Part shown: one piece after another, positions 32,584 to 41,632 of the stretch
How positions within the stretch are numbered: the stretch's first letter is position 1
Layout: the number at the start of each line of letters is the position of its first letter
Notes under the pieces: generated by a model
The model's database searches: none
Told to the model about the DNA's origin: nothing
Seen by the model: only the letters and a program-made list of their open reading frames with translations
Assembly: GCA_964516295.1 (NCBI GenBank)
Contig: CAZEYT010000001.1
Coordinates: forward strand, 79,317-143,316
Length of the DNA stretch: 64,000 nucleotides
Direction: 5' to 3'
DNA from: CAZEYT01 sp964516295
GTDB lineage: Bacteria > Verrucomicrobiota > Verrucomicrobiia > Chthoniobacterales > Terrimicrobiaceae
Program-made: the position numbers and the translations under genes

Positions 32584-33411
32584 ATGTATAACTCAATAAC
32601 TATTGGAATACCGACATTCAACAGGCCGAAACTGCTTAACAGAGCTCTCGAGTCGGTTGCCCAGCAGACACATTGTCCCTCAGAAGTAATTGTTGGGGAT
32701 AATGCGTCAAACGAAGAAACTGAACAAATAGTGAATCTGTGGAGGAGTTATATTCCAAACCTGAGATACACTAAGCGTAATGCCAATATTGGGGCCTTGG
32801 CAAACATGATGGAGATAGCAAAAGAAGCTAAGTCTGAAAGAATAATTTGGCTCTCTGATGATGATGTTATGCATCCTAATATGCTGGAAGTATTGCTTGC
32901 CTTCGTAAAAAGCGAGCCTAAGGTTCAACTTGTTGGTTGGGGGTTTCATGTAAAAAACTATGTTTCTAATCATGTTGATATTTCAACTAAGCTGCCGGTA
33001 ATTCTCAGTAATGCTGACCACTACACTAACTGCAGAAATTATCTTCTCGCTCCGCAATCTCCCTATTTCTATGGCGCCTACGATCGAGAGACTTTATTGA
33101 AATCAATACTTGCTAATTGGAGTTCCGGTGGGATACGTTTCGATTGGATGGATGTAGCTTTTACTACGTATATGTTGTTGAATGCGAAGTGTCACTTTTT
33201 AGAAGATCACCTTGTAACTTTCGGGATTGATTCAGACGTTAGACCTAAAAAAGGAGCAGATGGACACGAGGTGCGGAGATACAACCCAACTCCCTGGCTT
33301 ATTGAGGGCGCAAAAATAATTCTTCGCGCTAGAACGATAACGGGAATTCAGAAAATCAAGCTGCTAAGCTTGTTTTATACAAGCTGGCGGAGCGTCACTA
33401 AGCATGCTTAA
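32584..33411 (+). CDS. GT2-family glycosyltransferase (AT-rich)
   Basis: A 275-residue GT-A fold glycosyltransferase. ITIGIPTFNRPKLLNRALES is the N-terminal nucleotide-sugar binding strand, VGDNASNEETEQIV the loop after strand 2 and IIWLSDDDVMHPNMLE the acidic metal-binding motif. The middle (GIRFDWMDVAFTTYMLL) resembles O-antigen and capsule transferases. Donor and acceptor are unknown. It starts 94 nt after the decayed insertion sequence and overlaps the next methyltransferase gene by 8 nt. Confidence 0.85.
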   Translation: MYNSITIGIPTFNRPKLLNRALESVAQQTHCPSEVIVGDNASNEETEQIVNLWRSYIPNLRYTKRNANIGALANMMEIAKEAKSERIIWLSDDDVMHPNMLEVLLAFVKSEPKVQLVGWGFHVKNYVSNHVDISTKLPVILSNADHYTNCRNYLLAPQSPYFYGAYDRETLLKSILANWSSGGIRFDWMDVAFTTYMLLNAKCHFLEDHLVTFGIDSDVRPKKGADGHEVRRYNPTPWLIEGAKIILRARTITGIQKIKLLSLFYTSWRSVTKHA

Positions 33412-34111
33412 ACAAATCAAAAATGCGTTGCTGGCGGCGCTTGGAGGCCCGCGAACCGAATCGAAAACCCACCTCAACTCAAGCTTTTCGCAATGTGGCG
33501 AAGACAGAGTAATTCGCTTTATAGCTCTTCTCTGTGGGATCAAGATTTCGAGTTTTATTGATATTGGTGCTAATCATCCGATTGAAGGCAGCAATACTTA
33601 CCTGTTCTATTTGGACGGTGCGGTTGGAGTGTGCGTGGAGCCCATCCCGTCTATTGCAGAAATGCTGAGTAAAGAACGCCCGCGCGATAACGTCCTGCAG
33701 GTGGCGATTGCCGGGGAGGCAGGATCAAGGGACTTTTTTGTGATAGAGCCCTCTACCCTTAGTACATTTGACGTTGCAGCCAAAGACAGAGCCTTAAAAA
33801 CTCCTAACGCACTACTGAAAGACACGATTCGGGTTAGCGTAATGTCGGTGAATCAGCTTTTTGAGCAATTCGGCACCCCAGATTTACTGTGTGTCGATAT
33901 TGAAGGGGGGGACATCGAACTCCTCAAAGGGTGGGACGTCGCTAGGTATCGACCTCCTATCGTTTGCGTTGAGGATATTGAATATTGCCATGAAAAGAGC
34001 GAAAAAAAGCAACTTGGTGTGACTGATTACCTTGAAAAAAATGGCTATATGAAGTTTGCAGATACTTATATAAATACGATTCTTGTTGACAAGGCGGTCT
34101 GGGAAGGTTGA
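33404..34111 (+). CDS. FkbM-family methyltransferase
   Basis: A 235-residue SAM-dependent methyltransferase. FSQCGEDRVI and FIDIGANHPIEGSNTYLFY (SAM motif I) are followed by GVCVEPIPSIAEMLSKERP and LLCVDIEGGDIELLKGWDVA. The pattern matches the FkbM-type proteins found in O-antigen and capsule loci that methylate sugars or amide-linked groups. It overlaps the preceding glycosyltransferase and is itself overlapped by a possible TTG start of the next gene, so these three genes behave as one AT-rich unit. Confidence 0.87.
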   Translation: MLKQIKNALLAALGGPRTESKTHLNSSFSQCGEDRVIRFIALLCGIKISSFIDIGANHPIEGSNTYLFYLDGAVGVCVEPIPSIAEMLSKERPRDNVLQVAIAGEAGSRDFFVIEPSTLSTFDVAAKDRALKTPNALLKDTIRVSVMSVNQLFEQFGTPDLLCVDIEGGDIELLKGWDVARYRPPIVCVEDIEYCHEKSEKKQLGVTDYLEKNGYMKFADTYINTILVDKAVWEG

Positions 34112-34134
34112 AGCGAAAGTCTTTATGGTTAATT

Positions 34135-34935
34135 ATGTTCGGCGTAAAACAGTTTAGGGAGTTTATAGAGATCATTTCCCATCCAAAGAGGACTTTTGAT
34201 GAGGAATTCGACGACTGGAACCGACGGCAGCTCGCGAGCATCGAGGCCGGATGCAGCAACAGCACGGCGCGGGATGAGTGGGTTGCTGCCCAGCTCAAAA
34301 CGATTCCGCCCGGAGCCCGGATTCTCGACGCGGGGTCTGGTGAACAAAAGTATCGTCCCCACTGTCAGCATCTCGACTATGTGTCACAGGACCATGAGGC
34401 TTATGATGGGAAGGGTGATGGAGTTGGGGGTCACGTCGTTTCATGGACGTATGGCAAAACGGACTTGGTTTGCGACATTGCTTCAATTCCTGAGCCGGAT
34501 GCCAGTTTCGACGCGGTTCTCTGCACGGAGGTTCTGGAGCATGTCCCGGATCCGGTTGTCGTGTTAACCGAGCTGGCGAGGCTCCTAAAGCCCGGGGGGA
34601 AGATGATTCTCTCCGTTCCGTTCTGCAGCTTCACGCACTTTGCGCCATACCATTTCTCCACCGGCTTGTCCCGATATTGGTATCAGGAACACTTGAAACG
34701 ATTGGGATTCGACCAGATCGACTGTGTTCCAAACGGCAACTACTTCGAATATCTTGCCCAGGAAATTCGGCGTTTGCCTCAGATGGCATCCGAGTATACG
34801 TCCACCAAGCTTTCGCGACGCACCCTTCTGGCCTCTCTGACCTTGCTGAAAGTTCTTCAGAATCTGTCCAATGTGGACAAAGGATCGGCCCACTATGCCT
34901 GCTTCGGCTGGCACGTGACAGCCGTCAAACGCTGA
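34135..34935 (+). CDS. Class I SAM-dependent methyltransferase
   Basis: A 266-residue methyltransferase. SAM motif I is ARILDAGSGEQKYRPHC, and the motif IV/post-I region is DAVLCTEVLEHVPDPVVVL and LLKPGGKMILSVPF, as in the Methyltransf_11 group. ATG 34135 is chosen; a TTG at 34108 overlapping the previous stop is the alternative and would add nine residues. Base composition returns to the GC-rich norm within this gene (from about 34200), marking the right edge of the AT-rich cassette. Confidence 0.83.
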   Translation: MFGVKQFREFIEIISHPKRTFDEEFDDWNRRQLASIEAGCSNSTARDEWVAAQLKTIPPGARILDAGSGEQKYRPHCQHLDYVSQDHEAYDGKGDGVGGHVVSWTYGKTDLVCDIASIPEPDASFDAVLCTEVLEHVPDPVVVLTELARLLKPGGKMILSVPFCSFTHFAPYHFSTGLSRYWYQEHLKRLGFDQIDCVPNGNYFEYLAQEIRRLPQMASEYTSTKLSRRTLLASLTLLKVLQNLSNVDKGSAHYACFGWHVTAVKR

Positions 34936-34942
34936 GCGGAAA

Positions 34943-35950
34943 GTGCCGGCCTCCTCTCCCACTGTATCCGTCGTTCTTCCGGTCTGGAATTGCCCGGGGT
35001 ATGTCGGAGCTGCCATCGAAAGCGTTCTTCATCAGACCTTTCAAGACTTCGAGTTCATTATCATCGATGATGGCTCAACCGATGAGACGCCGGAAGTCTT
35101 AAAACGCTACCAAGACGCGCGGATCCGTCATATTCGGCACGAGAATCGCGGCTTGGCCGGAACCCTGAATGTCGGCATCTCGCTCGCCCGCGGGACCTAC
35201 ATAGCCCGCCAAGATCAGGATGACCTATCCCTGCCGGAGCGATTGAAAAAGCAGGTCGCTTTCATGGAGGCCAATCCGGAGTGTGCGCTTCTTGGAACTT
35301 GGGCTCAGATCATTGAGGAAGACAAAATTGCCGAACGATTCCACAAGCACCCCAGTGATCCGCAAGAACTTGCCTTCAGCCTTCTGCTCAATAACCCGTT
35401 TGTTCACAGCTCGGTGATGATACGAAAGTCCGTTGTGGAAAGCGTCGGAGGTTATTCGACTGATCCCAACCGCCAACCGCCGGAAGACTTCGAACTTTGG
35501 TCCCGACTTTCCCGATGTGCTCAAGTAGCCAATCTCCCGGAGGTGCTCCTGCACTATCGGGAGATTCCCTCCAGTATGTCGCGTCAGGGACCTTCGCCGT
35601 TTCGGAATCGGCTTATTACAATCTGTCGTGAGAACATTGCGGCGACATCGAGACTTGAGGCATCTGACCCCGACATTCTGGCCATAGCAGCCATTACGCA
35701 TGGCGCTCCGGATCTCCTGGCCAAGGCGCCTGACTTCCAGCGTGTCCGATCCATTCTTGATTCCTGTGCGGAGTCTATCTTCGGTGAAGCGGTGCCGTCG
35801 AGTATCCGTTCCGGAATCGATAATCGTGTGGGATCACTCAAGGCGGGTTGGGTCATTCAAAGAGGGCCATTGAAAGACTTGGTAGCGAATGTCGGCCCGG
35901 TTAGAACATTTCTGAAGTTCGTCTATCGGCGTCTCTTCTCGAAAGCTTGA
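34943..35950 (+). CDS. GT2-family glycosyltransferase
   Basis: A 335-residue transferase with a GTG start 7 nt after the previous stop. The GT-A motifs are VSVVLPVWNCPGYVGAAIES, FIIIDDGSTDETPEVL and IARQDQDDLSLPERLKKQ (acidic motif). The NNPFVHSSVMIRKS block is shared with the transferase encoded at 58837, showing the two are paralogues. Likely adds one sugar of the repeat unit at the cytoplasmic face; specificity cannot be read from sequence. Confidence 0.88.
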   Translation: MPASSPTVSVVLPVWNCPGYVGAAIESVLHQTFQDFEFIIIDDGSTDETPEVLKRYQDARIRHIRHENRGLAGTLNVGISLARGTYIARQDQDDLSLPERLKKQVAFMEANPECALLGTWAQIIEEDKIAERFHKHPSDPQELAFSLLLNNPFVHSSVMIRKSVVESVGGYSTDPNRQPPEDFELWSRLSRCAQVANLPEVLLHYREIPSSMSRQGPSPFRNRLITICRENIAATSRLEASDPDILAIAAITHGAPDLLAKAPDFQRVRSILDSCAESIFGEAVPSSIRSGIDNRVGSLKAGWVIQRGPLKDLVANVGPVRTFLKFVYRRLFSKA

Positions 35951-35951
35951 T

Positions 35952-36905
35952 GTGAAGCGTTGTGTTGTCATTGGCGGGATGGGATTCATCGGAGCGGCCG
36001 TTGTTCAGCTTCTCAGCCGCACGGATCGCAGCATCACAATCCTTGGTCGTGCGACGCAAAGTCGGCTTTCCCTTCCGCCAAATTGCACTTATGTCAGCGG
36101 CGATTACGGAAACCATACGATCCTCTCCGAACTTTTGGAGCCGGGTGTGGAAATCATCGACCTCGCCTATTCCACCGTTCCGAAAACCAGCTATGGAGAT
36201 CCGGTCTTCGACCTTGTCTCAAACATTCCGCCAAGTGTTGGCCTTCTTCAGGAGGCTCTGAAAGCCCGTGCATCCAAAATTGTAGTTGTTTCATCCGGAG
36301 GAACGGTTTACGGACCGGCGCGTGTTCTGCCCATCGAAGAAAATCACCCGACGGAGCCGATCAGTCCGTATGGGATAACCAAACTGGCCATTGACCACTA
36401 TGCACTCATGTTCCATCGAACGATGGATCTTCCGGTCGTTATCGCCAGGCCCGCCAATGCCTACGGCGAGACACAAAGAGCCGGAACCGGGCAGGGCTTT
36501 CTCGCTGCGGCCATCCAAGCTGTTCTGTCCGGACGAGTCGTCGATGTTTTTGGCACGCACGGCACAGTCCGCGATTACATCCATGTCGATGATGTGGCAC
36601 GCGGAATCGTTGCAATCTTGGATCAGGGCGTTACCGGAGAGATCTACAACATTGGAACTGGTGAGGGAACCAGCCAAGCCCAGATTCTTGAGATGCTGAC
36701 GGAAATTACGGATGACACGGCCATATCGATAAAACACCGCGTACTCCCCGAGCGACGCTTCGATGTGTCGGCGAACATCCTTGACAGCGGAAAACTCCAT
36801 CGCCTCTCTGGATGGAACGCCCAAGTTCAGCTTCGCGATGGACTGGAACGTATGTGGAATGCCTTTTTGCAGAGGCACAATGAGATTATAGCAACTTCAG
36901 AATGA
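35952..36905 (+). CDS. NAD-dependent epimerase/dehydratase
   Basis: A 317-residue extended short-chain dehydrogenase with a GTG start next to the previous stop. VVIGGMGFIGAAVVQLL binds the cofactor; VVVSSGGTVYGPAR and SPYGITKLAIDHY give the catalytic Ser and Tyr-x3-Lys, and TVRDYIHVDDVARGI is the C-terminal signature. It resembles UDP-glucose/GlcNAc 4-epimerases of surface glycan loci. It overlaps the next gene by ATGA. Confidence 0.85.
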   Translation: MKRCVVIGGMGFIGAAVVQLLSRTDRSITILGRATQSRLSLPPNCTYVSGDYGNHTILSELLEPGVEIIDLAYSTVPKTSYGDPVFDLVSNIPPSVGLLQEALKARASKIVVVSSGGTVYGPARVLPIEENHPTEPISPYGITKLAIDHYALMFHRTMDLPVVIARPANAYGETQRAGTGQGFLAAAIQAVLSGRVVDVFGTHGTVRDYIHVDDVARGIVAILDQGVTGEIYNIGTGEGTSQAQILEMLTEITDDTAISIKHRVLPERRFDVSANILDSGKLHRLSGWNAQVQLRDGLERMWNAFLQRHNEIIATSE

Positions 36906-37624
36906 GTATATTCAGCAAAGCCAAAAAGCTCCTGCGAGAACCCGCCAAAGAAACCACCGCCCCCAATCCTTCCAAGAACGAGAATTGCTCGGAGTTTGAG
37001 GTGGACGGATGGGAGGTATCCAAGTTCGTTTTGGAAAAAATCGTCCCGGTTGCGGGAATGCATCCCTTTCCTCTCCAGGAGCTGATGCTGATGACATCCT
37101 CGGTCTGCCGTGTGAAGCCGCCTTTGATTTTCGAATGGGGGACACACATTGGAAAATCAGCGCGGATCTTTCATGAGACAGTCACACACTTCGGCTTGGC
37201 CAGCCACGTTCATTCCATCGATCTTCCGGATGATGTCAGTCACGTCGAGCATCCGGGTGAGAAGCGCGGGGCTTTGGTACAGGGCATTGCGGGCGTGACA
37301 CTTCACCAAGGGGATGGGTTAAGCAATTCTCTCGGAATCTGGAATGCCGCAGGCAAGCCCGAGCGACCCTTGTTCTTTGTCGATGGCGATCATAGCTACG
37401 AAAGCGTTCGACGGGAAATCGATGGGATTCTCGATGAGATTCCCTCGGCGGCCCTGCTTCTACACGACACATTCTACCAATCGTCGGAATCGGGATACAA
37501 CATCGGACCCTACCAGGCGGTTCAGGAAACCCTGGAGAAGTTTCCCGGACGCTTTCAGGCAATTCATTCCGGACTAAGCCTCCCTGGAATGACACTCCTT
37601 TATCCACGAAGCCAAGCATTTTGA
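36902..37624 (+). CDS. Class I SAM-dependent methyltransferase (Methyltransf_24-like)
   Basis: A 240-residue protein. The SAM site is IFEWGTHIGKSARIFHE (from about residue 77), and RPLFFVDGDHSYESVRREID carries the metal-binding acid and histidine of catechol/sugar O-methyltransferase-like Methyltransf_24 proteins, followed by ALLLHDTF. The product may methylate a sugar of the exported glycan. It overlaps both neighbours, the next start being a TTG (TTGA). Confidence 0.8.
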   Translation: MSIFSKAKKLLREPAKETTAPNPSKNENCSEFEVDGWEVSKFVLEKIVPVAGMHPFPLQELMLMTSSVCRVKPPLIFEWGTHIGKSARIFHETVTHFGLASHVHSIDLPDDVSHVEHPGEKRGALVQGIAGVTLHQGDGLSNSLGIWNAAGKPERPLFFVDGDHSYESVRREIDGILDEIPSAALLLHDTFYQSSESGYNIGPYQAVQETLEKFPGRFQAIHSGLSLPGMTLLYPRSQAF

Positions 37625-38919
37625 AGATTCTCCACACCGTCGAATCGTACCTTCCAGCACGGCACGGCATGTCGGAAGTTGTTCGACAAGTCTCGGAACG
37701 GCTTGTTGCGAAGGGGCACGAAGTTACAGTGGCCACCGGGCATCATCCCAAGCGAGACGCGGAAACGATTGCAGGCGTCAAAGTCGTTTCTTTTCCTGTT
37801 TTTGGGAAGAGTGCTGTGGGAGTTCACGGGGACGTTCAAGGATACCAAAAGTTCCTTCTGGATTGCGAAGCCGACGTCATCGTGAACTTTGCCGCCCAGC
37901 AATGGGCGACCGATTTGGTCTTTCCCCTTCTTCCATCGATTAGAGCAAAGAAGGTTTTTGTTCCCACTGGCTTTTCGGCGCTCGGAGATTCCATGTTTCG
38001 ATCCTACTTCGAAAACATGAAGCACTGGATGCATCTGTATGATGCCTGTGTCTTTTTGTCCGACGACTATCGCGACATCAACTTTGCTCGCGAGGCGGGT
38101 GTGGACCGGACGGTATTGATCCCGAATGCGGCGGCCGCGGACGAGTTTGATCGTAAGAGAGATGCGGGCTTTCGTGCCAAGCTGGGGATTCCCGAATCTG
38201 ATCTCCTCGTCATTCATGTCGCCGGATATCTTTCGGTGGCCAAAGGGCAAATCGAAGCTGTGCAGATCTTTTCCCAGTCTGGCGTCCAGAATGCCACGCT
38301 TCTTCTTGTCTGCGGGGAGTTTGAAGAAGGTCTATTTGCAGATTTTAAAGTGAAGAAACTTGCTCGCGCTGCCTGGCACTTTTTCCGTGGGAATGGGATG
38401 TCTGGATTGATGCCGGCGTGGCAAATCGGCGCTCACAAATGGATGGCGGAGCGGAAGAATCGTCAATCCGGTCGCCAGATTCTTACAGCGGCCCTTTCTC
38501 GCGAAGATACGGTGAGCGCGTTCCTTGACGCGGATCTCTTGTTGTTTCCCTCTTGGATCGAGTGTTCGCCGCTGGTGCTTTTTGAGGCGGCGGCGGCGGG
38601 GACGCCGTTTTTGGTGACGGATGTGGGGAACTCGGCGGAGATCATTCGGTGGACCGGTGGTGGGCGGCTTTTGCCCGGAGTACGAAAAAATGATCGCGAA
38701 GGGTCTGTGGTGGCGGACGTTGCCAAAGGGGCGGAACTTCTCACCGAGGTATGGAAAGACCAGGAAAGCCGGGCGGAAATGGGGGCCAAAGCCAAGAAGG
38801 CCTGGCAGGAGCATTTCCAATGGGAGAAGATCGCCGATCGCTACGAAGAGCTCTATCAGGCCTTGACTCGGGGCGAGGACATTCGCGGCCGGTTTGTTGC
38901 TCCGCCGAATGCTATCTAA
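37621..38919 (+). CDS. GT4-family glycosyltransferase
   Basis: A 432-residue GT-B fold retaining glycosyltransferase. The N-terminal domain begins LHTVESYLPARHGMSEVVRQ; the C-terminal donor domain has HVAGYLSVAKGQIEAVQIF and the family motif ECSPLVLFEAAAAGTPFLVT with the E-x7-E pair. The TTG start (37621) is supported by the TTGA overlap and by the family N-terminus directly after it. The unusual start and overlap suggest translation dependent on the upstream gene. Confidence 0.9.
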   Translation: MKILHTVESYLPARHGMSEVVRQVSERLVAKGHEVTVATGHHPKRDAETIAGVKVVSFPVFGKSAVGVHGDVQGYQKFLLDCEADVIVNFAAQQWATDLVFPLLPSIRAKKVFVPTGFSALGDSMFRSYFENMKHWMHLYDACVFLSDDYRDINFAREAGVDRTVLIPNAAAADEFDRKRDAGFRAKLGIPESDLLVIHVAGYLSVAKGQIEAVQIFSQSGVQNATLLLVCGEFEEGLFADFKVKKLARAAWHFFRGNGMSGLMPAWQIGAHKWMAERKNRQSGRQILTAALSREDTVSAFLDADLLLFPSWIECSPLVLFEAAAAGTPFLVTDVGNSAEIIRWTGGGRLLPGVRKNDREGSVVADVAKGAELLTEVWKDQESRAEMGAKAKKAWQEHFQWEKIADRYEELYQALTRGEDIRGRFVAPPNAI

Positions 38920-38977
38920 GCCAAGTCGTCGGTGACTTGCACGGGTGCGCCCGAACGAAACTCTCCCGCTGGTGGAT

Positions 38978-39883
38978 ATGAACATACGAAGCATTATTTT
39001 TTCCAAAGACCGGCCGTTGCAGCTGCACGGGACGTTGGAATCTCTTCGACGCCGGGCTGCGGAGGGGGCGACCGTGCCGGTTTCCGTGATCTTCCGGGCC
39101 TCCGCTCTCGAATACGCAGAGGGCTACCGGATTCTTGCCAGGGAGCTCGCGGGCACGATGCAGATCGACTGGGTGGAGGAGACGGACTTCAAAGAAAATC
39201 TCCTGGCCCAAGTGGAGGCGGGAGAAAAGGCGAAACAGGGATTCTTCCATCGTCTCTTCGGCGGAGCCCCGGCGGTTCGTCACCCGTATGTGCTCTTCCT
39301 TGTGGACGATAATCTGTTTGTCCGCGACTTCTCCTTGAACGACGTCACCCGAGAACTGGAGGCCTCTCCGTCCGCCTTGGGGTTCTCGTTGCGGGTTGGG
39401 AAAAATACGACGTATTGTTACTCCAACCGGTGCGCTCAACGTCTGCCGGCGTTTCGGGTGAAATCCGGCGGGGTTCTTCAATTTCGTTGGCCGGGCGAAC
39501 AGGGGGACTTTAACTATCCGCTGGAGGTTTCGAGCTCAGTCTATCGAACAACTGATGTCATCGGCCTTCTGAGAAACCTTCCTTACTCAAATCCGAACCG
39601 ACTCGAGCAGGGACTTTCGGTATCCAGCAAACTGTTCTCGGGGCGTCGGCCGGAAATGCTTTGCTTTGAACAATCCGTCGCCTTTTGCGCGCCGGTAAAC
39701 AAAGTCCAGAGCATCTTGGACAACCGGGCCGGATCGGCAGAGGAGTATTCCAGCAGCGCGCTGAACGAAATGTTCCTGGCGGGTCGGCGGATCGATGTGG
39801 AAAGCCTGAAAGGGTTCACGCCGAATGCCGCGCATCAGGAAATCGAGCTTCCGGTTCATCCGCCAAGGTCGTCAAACGAATGA
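38978..39883 (+). CDS. Glycosyltransferase-like protein of unrecognised family
   Basis: A 301-residue protein starting IIFSKDRPLQLHGTLESL, which resembles the opening strand of GT-A glycosyltransferases, and containing VLFLVDDNLFV where a DxD-type motif would be expected. The rest does not match a family I recognise. ATG 38978 with an upstream GGTGGA was chosen over a GTG at 38945. It lies 58 nt after the GT4 gene and is followed by about 200 nt without a gene. Confidence 0.65.
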   Translation: MNIRSIIFSKDRPLQLHGTLESLRRRAAEGATVPVSVIFRASALEYAEGYRILARELAGTMQIDWVEETDFKENLLAQVEAGEKAKQGFFHRLFGGAPAVRHPYVLFLVDDNLFVRDFSLNDVTRELEASPSALGFSLRVGKNTTYCYSNRCAQRLPAFRVKSGGVLQFRWPGEQGDFNYPLEVSSSVYRTTDVIGLLRNLPYSNPNRLEQGLSVSSKLFSGRRPEMLCFEQSVAFCAPVNKVQSILDNRAGSAEEYSSSALNEMFLAGRRIDVESLKGFTPNAAHQEIELPVHPPRSSNE

Positions 39884-40084
39884 CCGGCGAGCGATAATCC
39901 CATGTCCAAGCCGCCTGCGGCGGGGGCGGGTGAGATTTCAACCACTGCAATGGGTGCCGGGTCAATGGCCCCGGCGTAAGCCCGGCGTTCTGAGTGGGGA
40001 TGAGTGGCCTAAAGTTGATCATCCGAAAACGTGCACCTTGCTTTTGCCCTTGAGAATGTCCGACGCTGTGCCAACGTTAATGCC
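39884..40084. other. Intergenic region before the VapBC-like pair
   Basis: About 200 bases with no supported gene. GC-rich inverted repeats (GCCGGG...CCCGGC around 39956-39983) could form alternative hairpins but lack a T-tract. A promoter for the toxin-antitoxin pair should lie near its right end; no convincing boxes could be fixed. Confidence 0.35.
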
Positions 40085-40366
40085 ATGAGCGTCACCATAA
40101 CCCTTGGCAAAGCTGGGCGTCTTGTCGTGCCGAAATCGATTCGCATGAGCCTTGGGTTGGATGAGGGGACGCGCCTGCGGTTGGAAATCCGGGGGGGGAA
40201 GATCGAGGCCTCTCCGGAGGCGGACGACGTTCGGGTGATTATAAAGGATGGATTCCCCTGTATTTCTCCCAGGTCGAAAAAGCGTGAGGGAAACGCAGTT
40301 CGGGCGATCCAAGCAGATCGAAAGCTGCGTTCGGAGTCCATCCTTGCACACCGCTCGAATAGGTGA
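40085..40366 (+). CDS. AbrB/SpoVT-type antitoxin (VapB/MazE-like)
   Basis: A 93-residue protein whose first 45 residues form the AbrB-type swapped-hairpin DNA-binding fold (SVTITLGKAGRLVVPKSIRM, then LGLDEGTRLRLEI). The rest is a basic tail that would wrap the toxin. The downstream PIN-domain gene starts within its stop codon (GTGA), the classic antitoxin-toxin arrangement. It should bind and neutralise the toxin and repress the pair's promoter. ATG 40085 was chosen over upstream in-frame starts because it begins the domain. Confidence 0.85.
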   Translation: MSVTITLGKAGRLVVPKSIRMSLGLDEGTRLRLEIRGGKIEASPEADDVRVIIKDGFPCISPRSKKREGNAVRAIQADRKLRSESILAHRSNR

Positions 40367-40782
40367 GACTGGCACTCGATACATCGGTCTTGGTGGCCTC
40401 TCTTGATGCCGAGGATCTGGATCATCTATCGTGTCGAGAGCTTCTTTTGACTCACAAGTTTTTTGTGTATTCCCACGCCCTGACGGAGACCTTTTCGACG
40501 TTGACCGGCGGAACTCTGGGAATTCGCCTTCCAGCGGACGAAGCGTCGGAAATCCTGCGACAATATTTAGGTCCCAGACTGGAAATCGTTCACCTGACGA
40601 CCAAGGATCTTTTGGAAGCCTACGGCCATGCAAAACAGCGCGGGATCCGAGGTGGCGCGATCTACGACTATCTACATCTTGTTGCGGCTCGAAAGGTCGG
40701 TGCTGACCGCTTCCATACCTTGAATCTGGCAGACTTTCAGTCTTTTCACCGTTTCGGTGATCCTGAGATTGTGCGTCCTTAG
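40363..40782 (+). CDS. PIN-domain toxin (VapC-like ribonuclease)
   Basis: A 139-residue PIN-domain protein. The acidic active-site residues are D6 (RLALDTSVLVASL), E42 (ALTETFSTLTGG) and D102 (AIYDYLHLVAAR), with the late T/N/D segment HTLNLADF. VapC toxins cleave specific tRNA or rRNA sites in the cytoplasm. The GTG start overlapping the antitoxin stop supports coupled translation. The pair sits between two parts of the glycosyltransferase locus. Confidence 0.88.
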   Translation: MRLALDTSVLVASLDAEDLDHLSCRELLLTHKFFVYSHALTETFSTLTGGTLGIRLPADEASEILRQYLGPRLEIVHLTTKDLLEAYGHAKQRGIRGGAIYDYLHLVAARKVGADRFHTLNLADFQSFHRFGDPEIVRP

Positions 40783-40808
40783 GGGACCTCTCCAGACGGA
40801 CGTTGATC

Positions 40809-41624
40809 ATGTGCCGGATTGCTGTTCTTCTTTGCATGGCCGCGGGCACGCCTCGCGAATTGGAGGACCGTGCGCTTCGTTCGACGGCGGCGGGTTTGGA
40901 TGCGGGAGATGAGATTTTTGTTTATGTGGACGGGGGAGAGGGCGGCACAGCGGATGGTTTTGCACAGGTTTCATATCCGGTTCGAGTGACGGTTCTTGGC
41001 GCGTCCGAGCGCCGGGGATTGGCCTGTGGGCTGAACGTTCTTTTGCAGGAAGTGCTCCGGCGGGGGGAGTTCGATTTGTTGGCCCGCATGGATGCCGACG
41101 ATGAGTCATGGCCGGATCGCTTTCGCGAGCAGCGGGCCTTTTTAACGGCGCATCCGGACGTGGATGTCCTCGGTGGGGGGTGTCGTGAGGTCGATGAGAA
41201 TGGGAATCTCCTCCAAGAGAAATCCATGCCGACGACCCATGATGCCATCCTGCGGGCGCTGCCGCAGCGGAATCCGATCAATCATCCGACCGTGATCGTG
41301 CGGCGGCGTGTTTTTGAGAGCGGCTTGCGATATCGGGAAGATGTGGGGCGGATGGAAGATTACCATTTGTGGGTGGATGTCGCGGCGGCGGGTTTCCGAT
41401 TTGCGAATCTGCCCGGTTGCGTTTTGAACTTCCGGCGGGACTCGACGTTCTTCCGGCGGCGCGGGGGGTGGGAGCTCGCGGGCGCGGAGTTCGCGGTGCG
41501 TTGGCGGGCCATGAATGTCCTGCGGGCCCGAACGCCGGTGAATCTGGGGTGGGCAATGGCGGCGTGGATTCTTCGTGTGCTGCCGCCGTCTTTCCAGCAG
41601 GGTCTCTATCGCGTGCTTCGCTGA
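40809..41624 (+). CDS. GT2-family glycosyltransferase
   Basis: A 271-residue transferase. LLARMDADDESWPDRFREQR carries the acidic motif, and RNPINHPTVIVRRRVFESG and MEDYHLWVDVAAAG resemble the other GT2 enzymes encoded at 34943 and 58837. The first strand (IAVLLCMAAGTPRELEDRAL) is atypical. ATG 40809 was preferred to TTG 40803. It begins 26 nt after the toxin gene and 8 nt before the next gene. Confidence 0.82.
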   Translation: MCRIAVLLCMAAGTPRELEDRALRSTAAGLDAGDEIFVYVDGGEGGTADGFAQVSYPVRVTVLGASERRGLACGLNVLLQEVLRRGEFDLLARMDADDESWPDRFREQRAFLTAHPDVDVLGGGCREVDENGNLLQEKSMPTTHDAILRALPQRNPINHPTVIVRRRVFESGLRYREDVGRMEDYHLWVDVAAAGFRFANLPGCVLNFRRDSTFFRRRGGWELAGAEFAVRWRAMNVLRARTPVNLGWAMAAWILRVLPPSFQQGLYRVLR

Positions 41625-41632
41625 GTTTTTCC

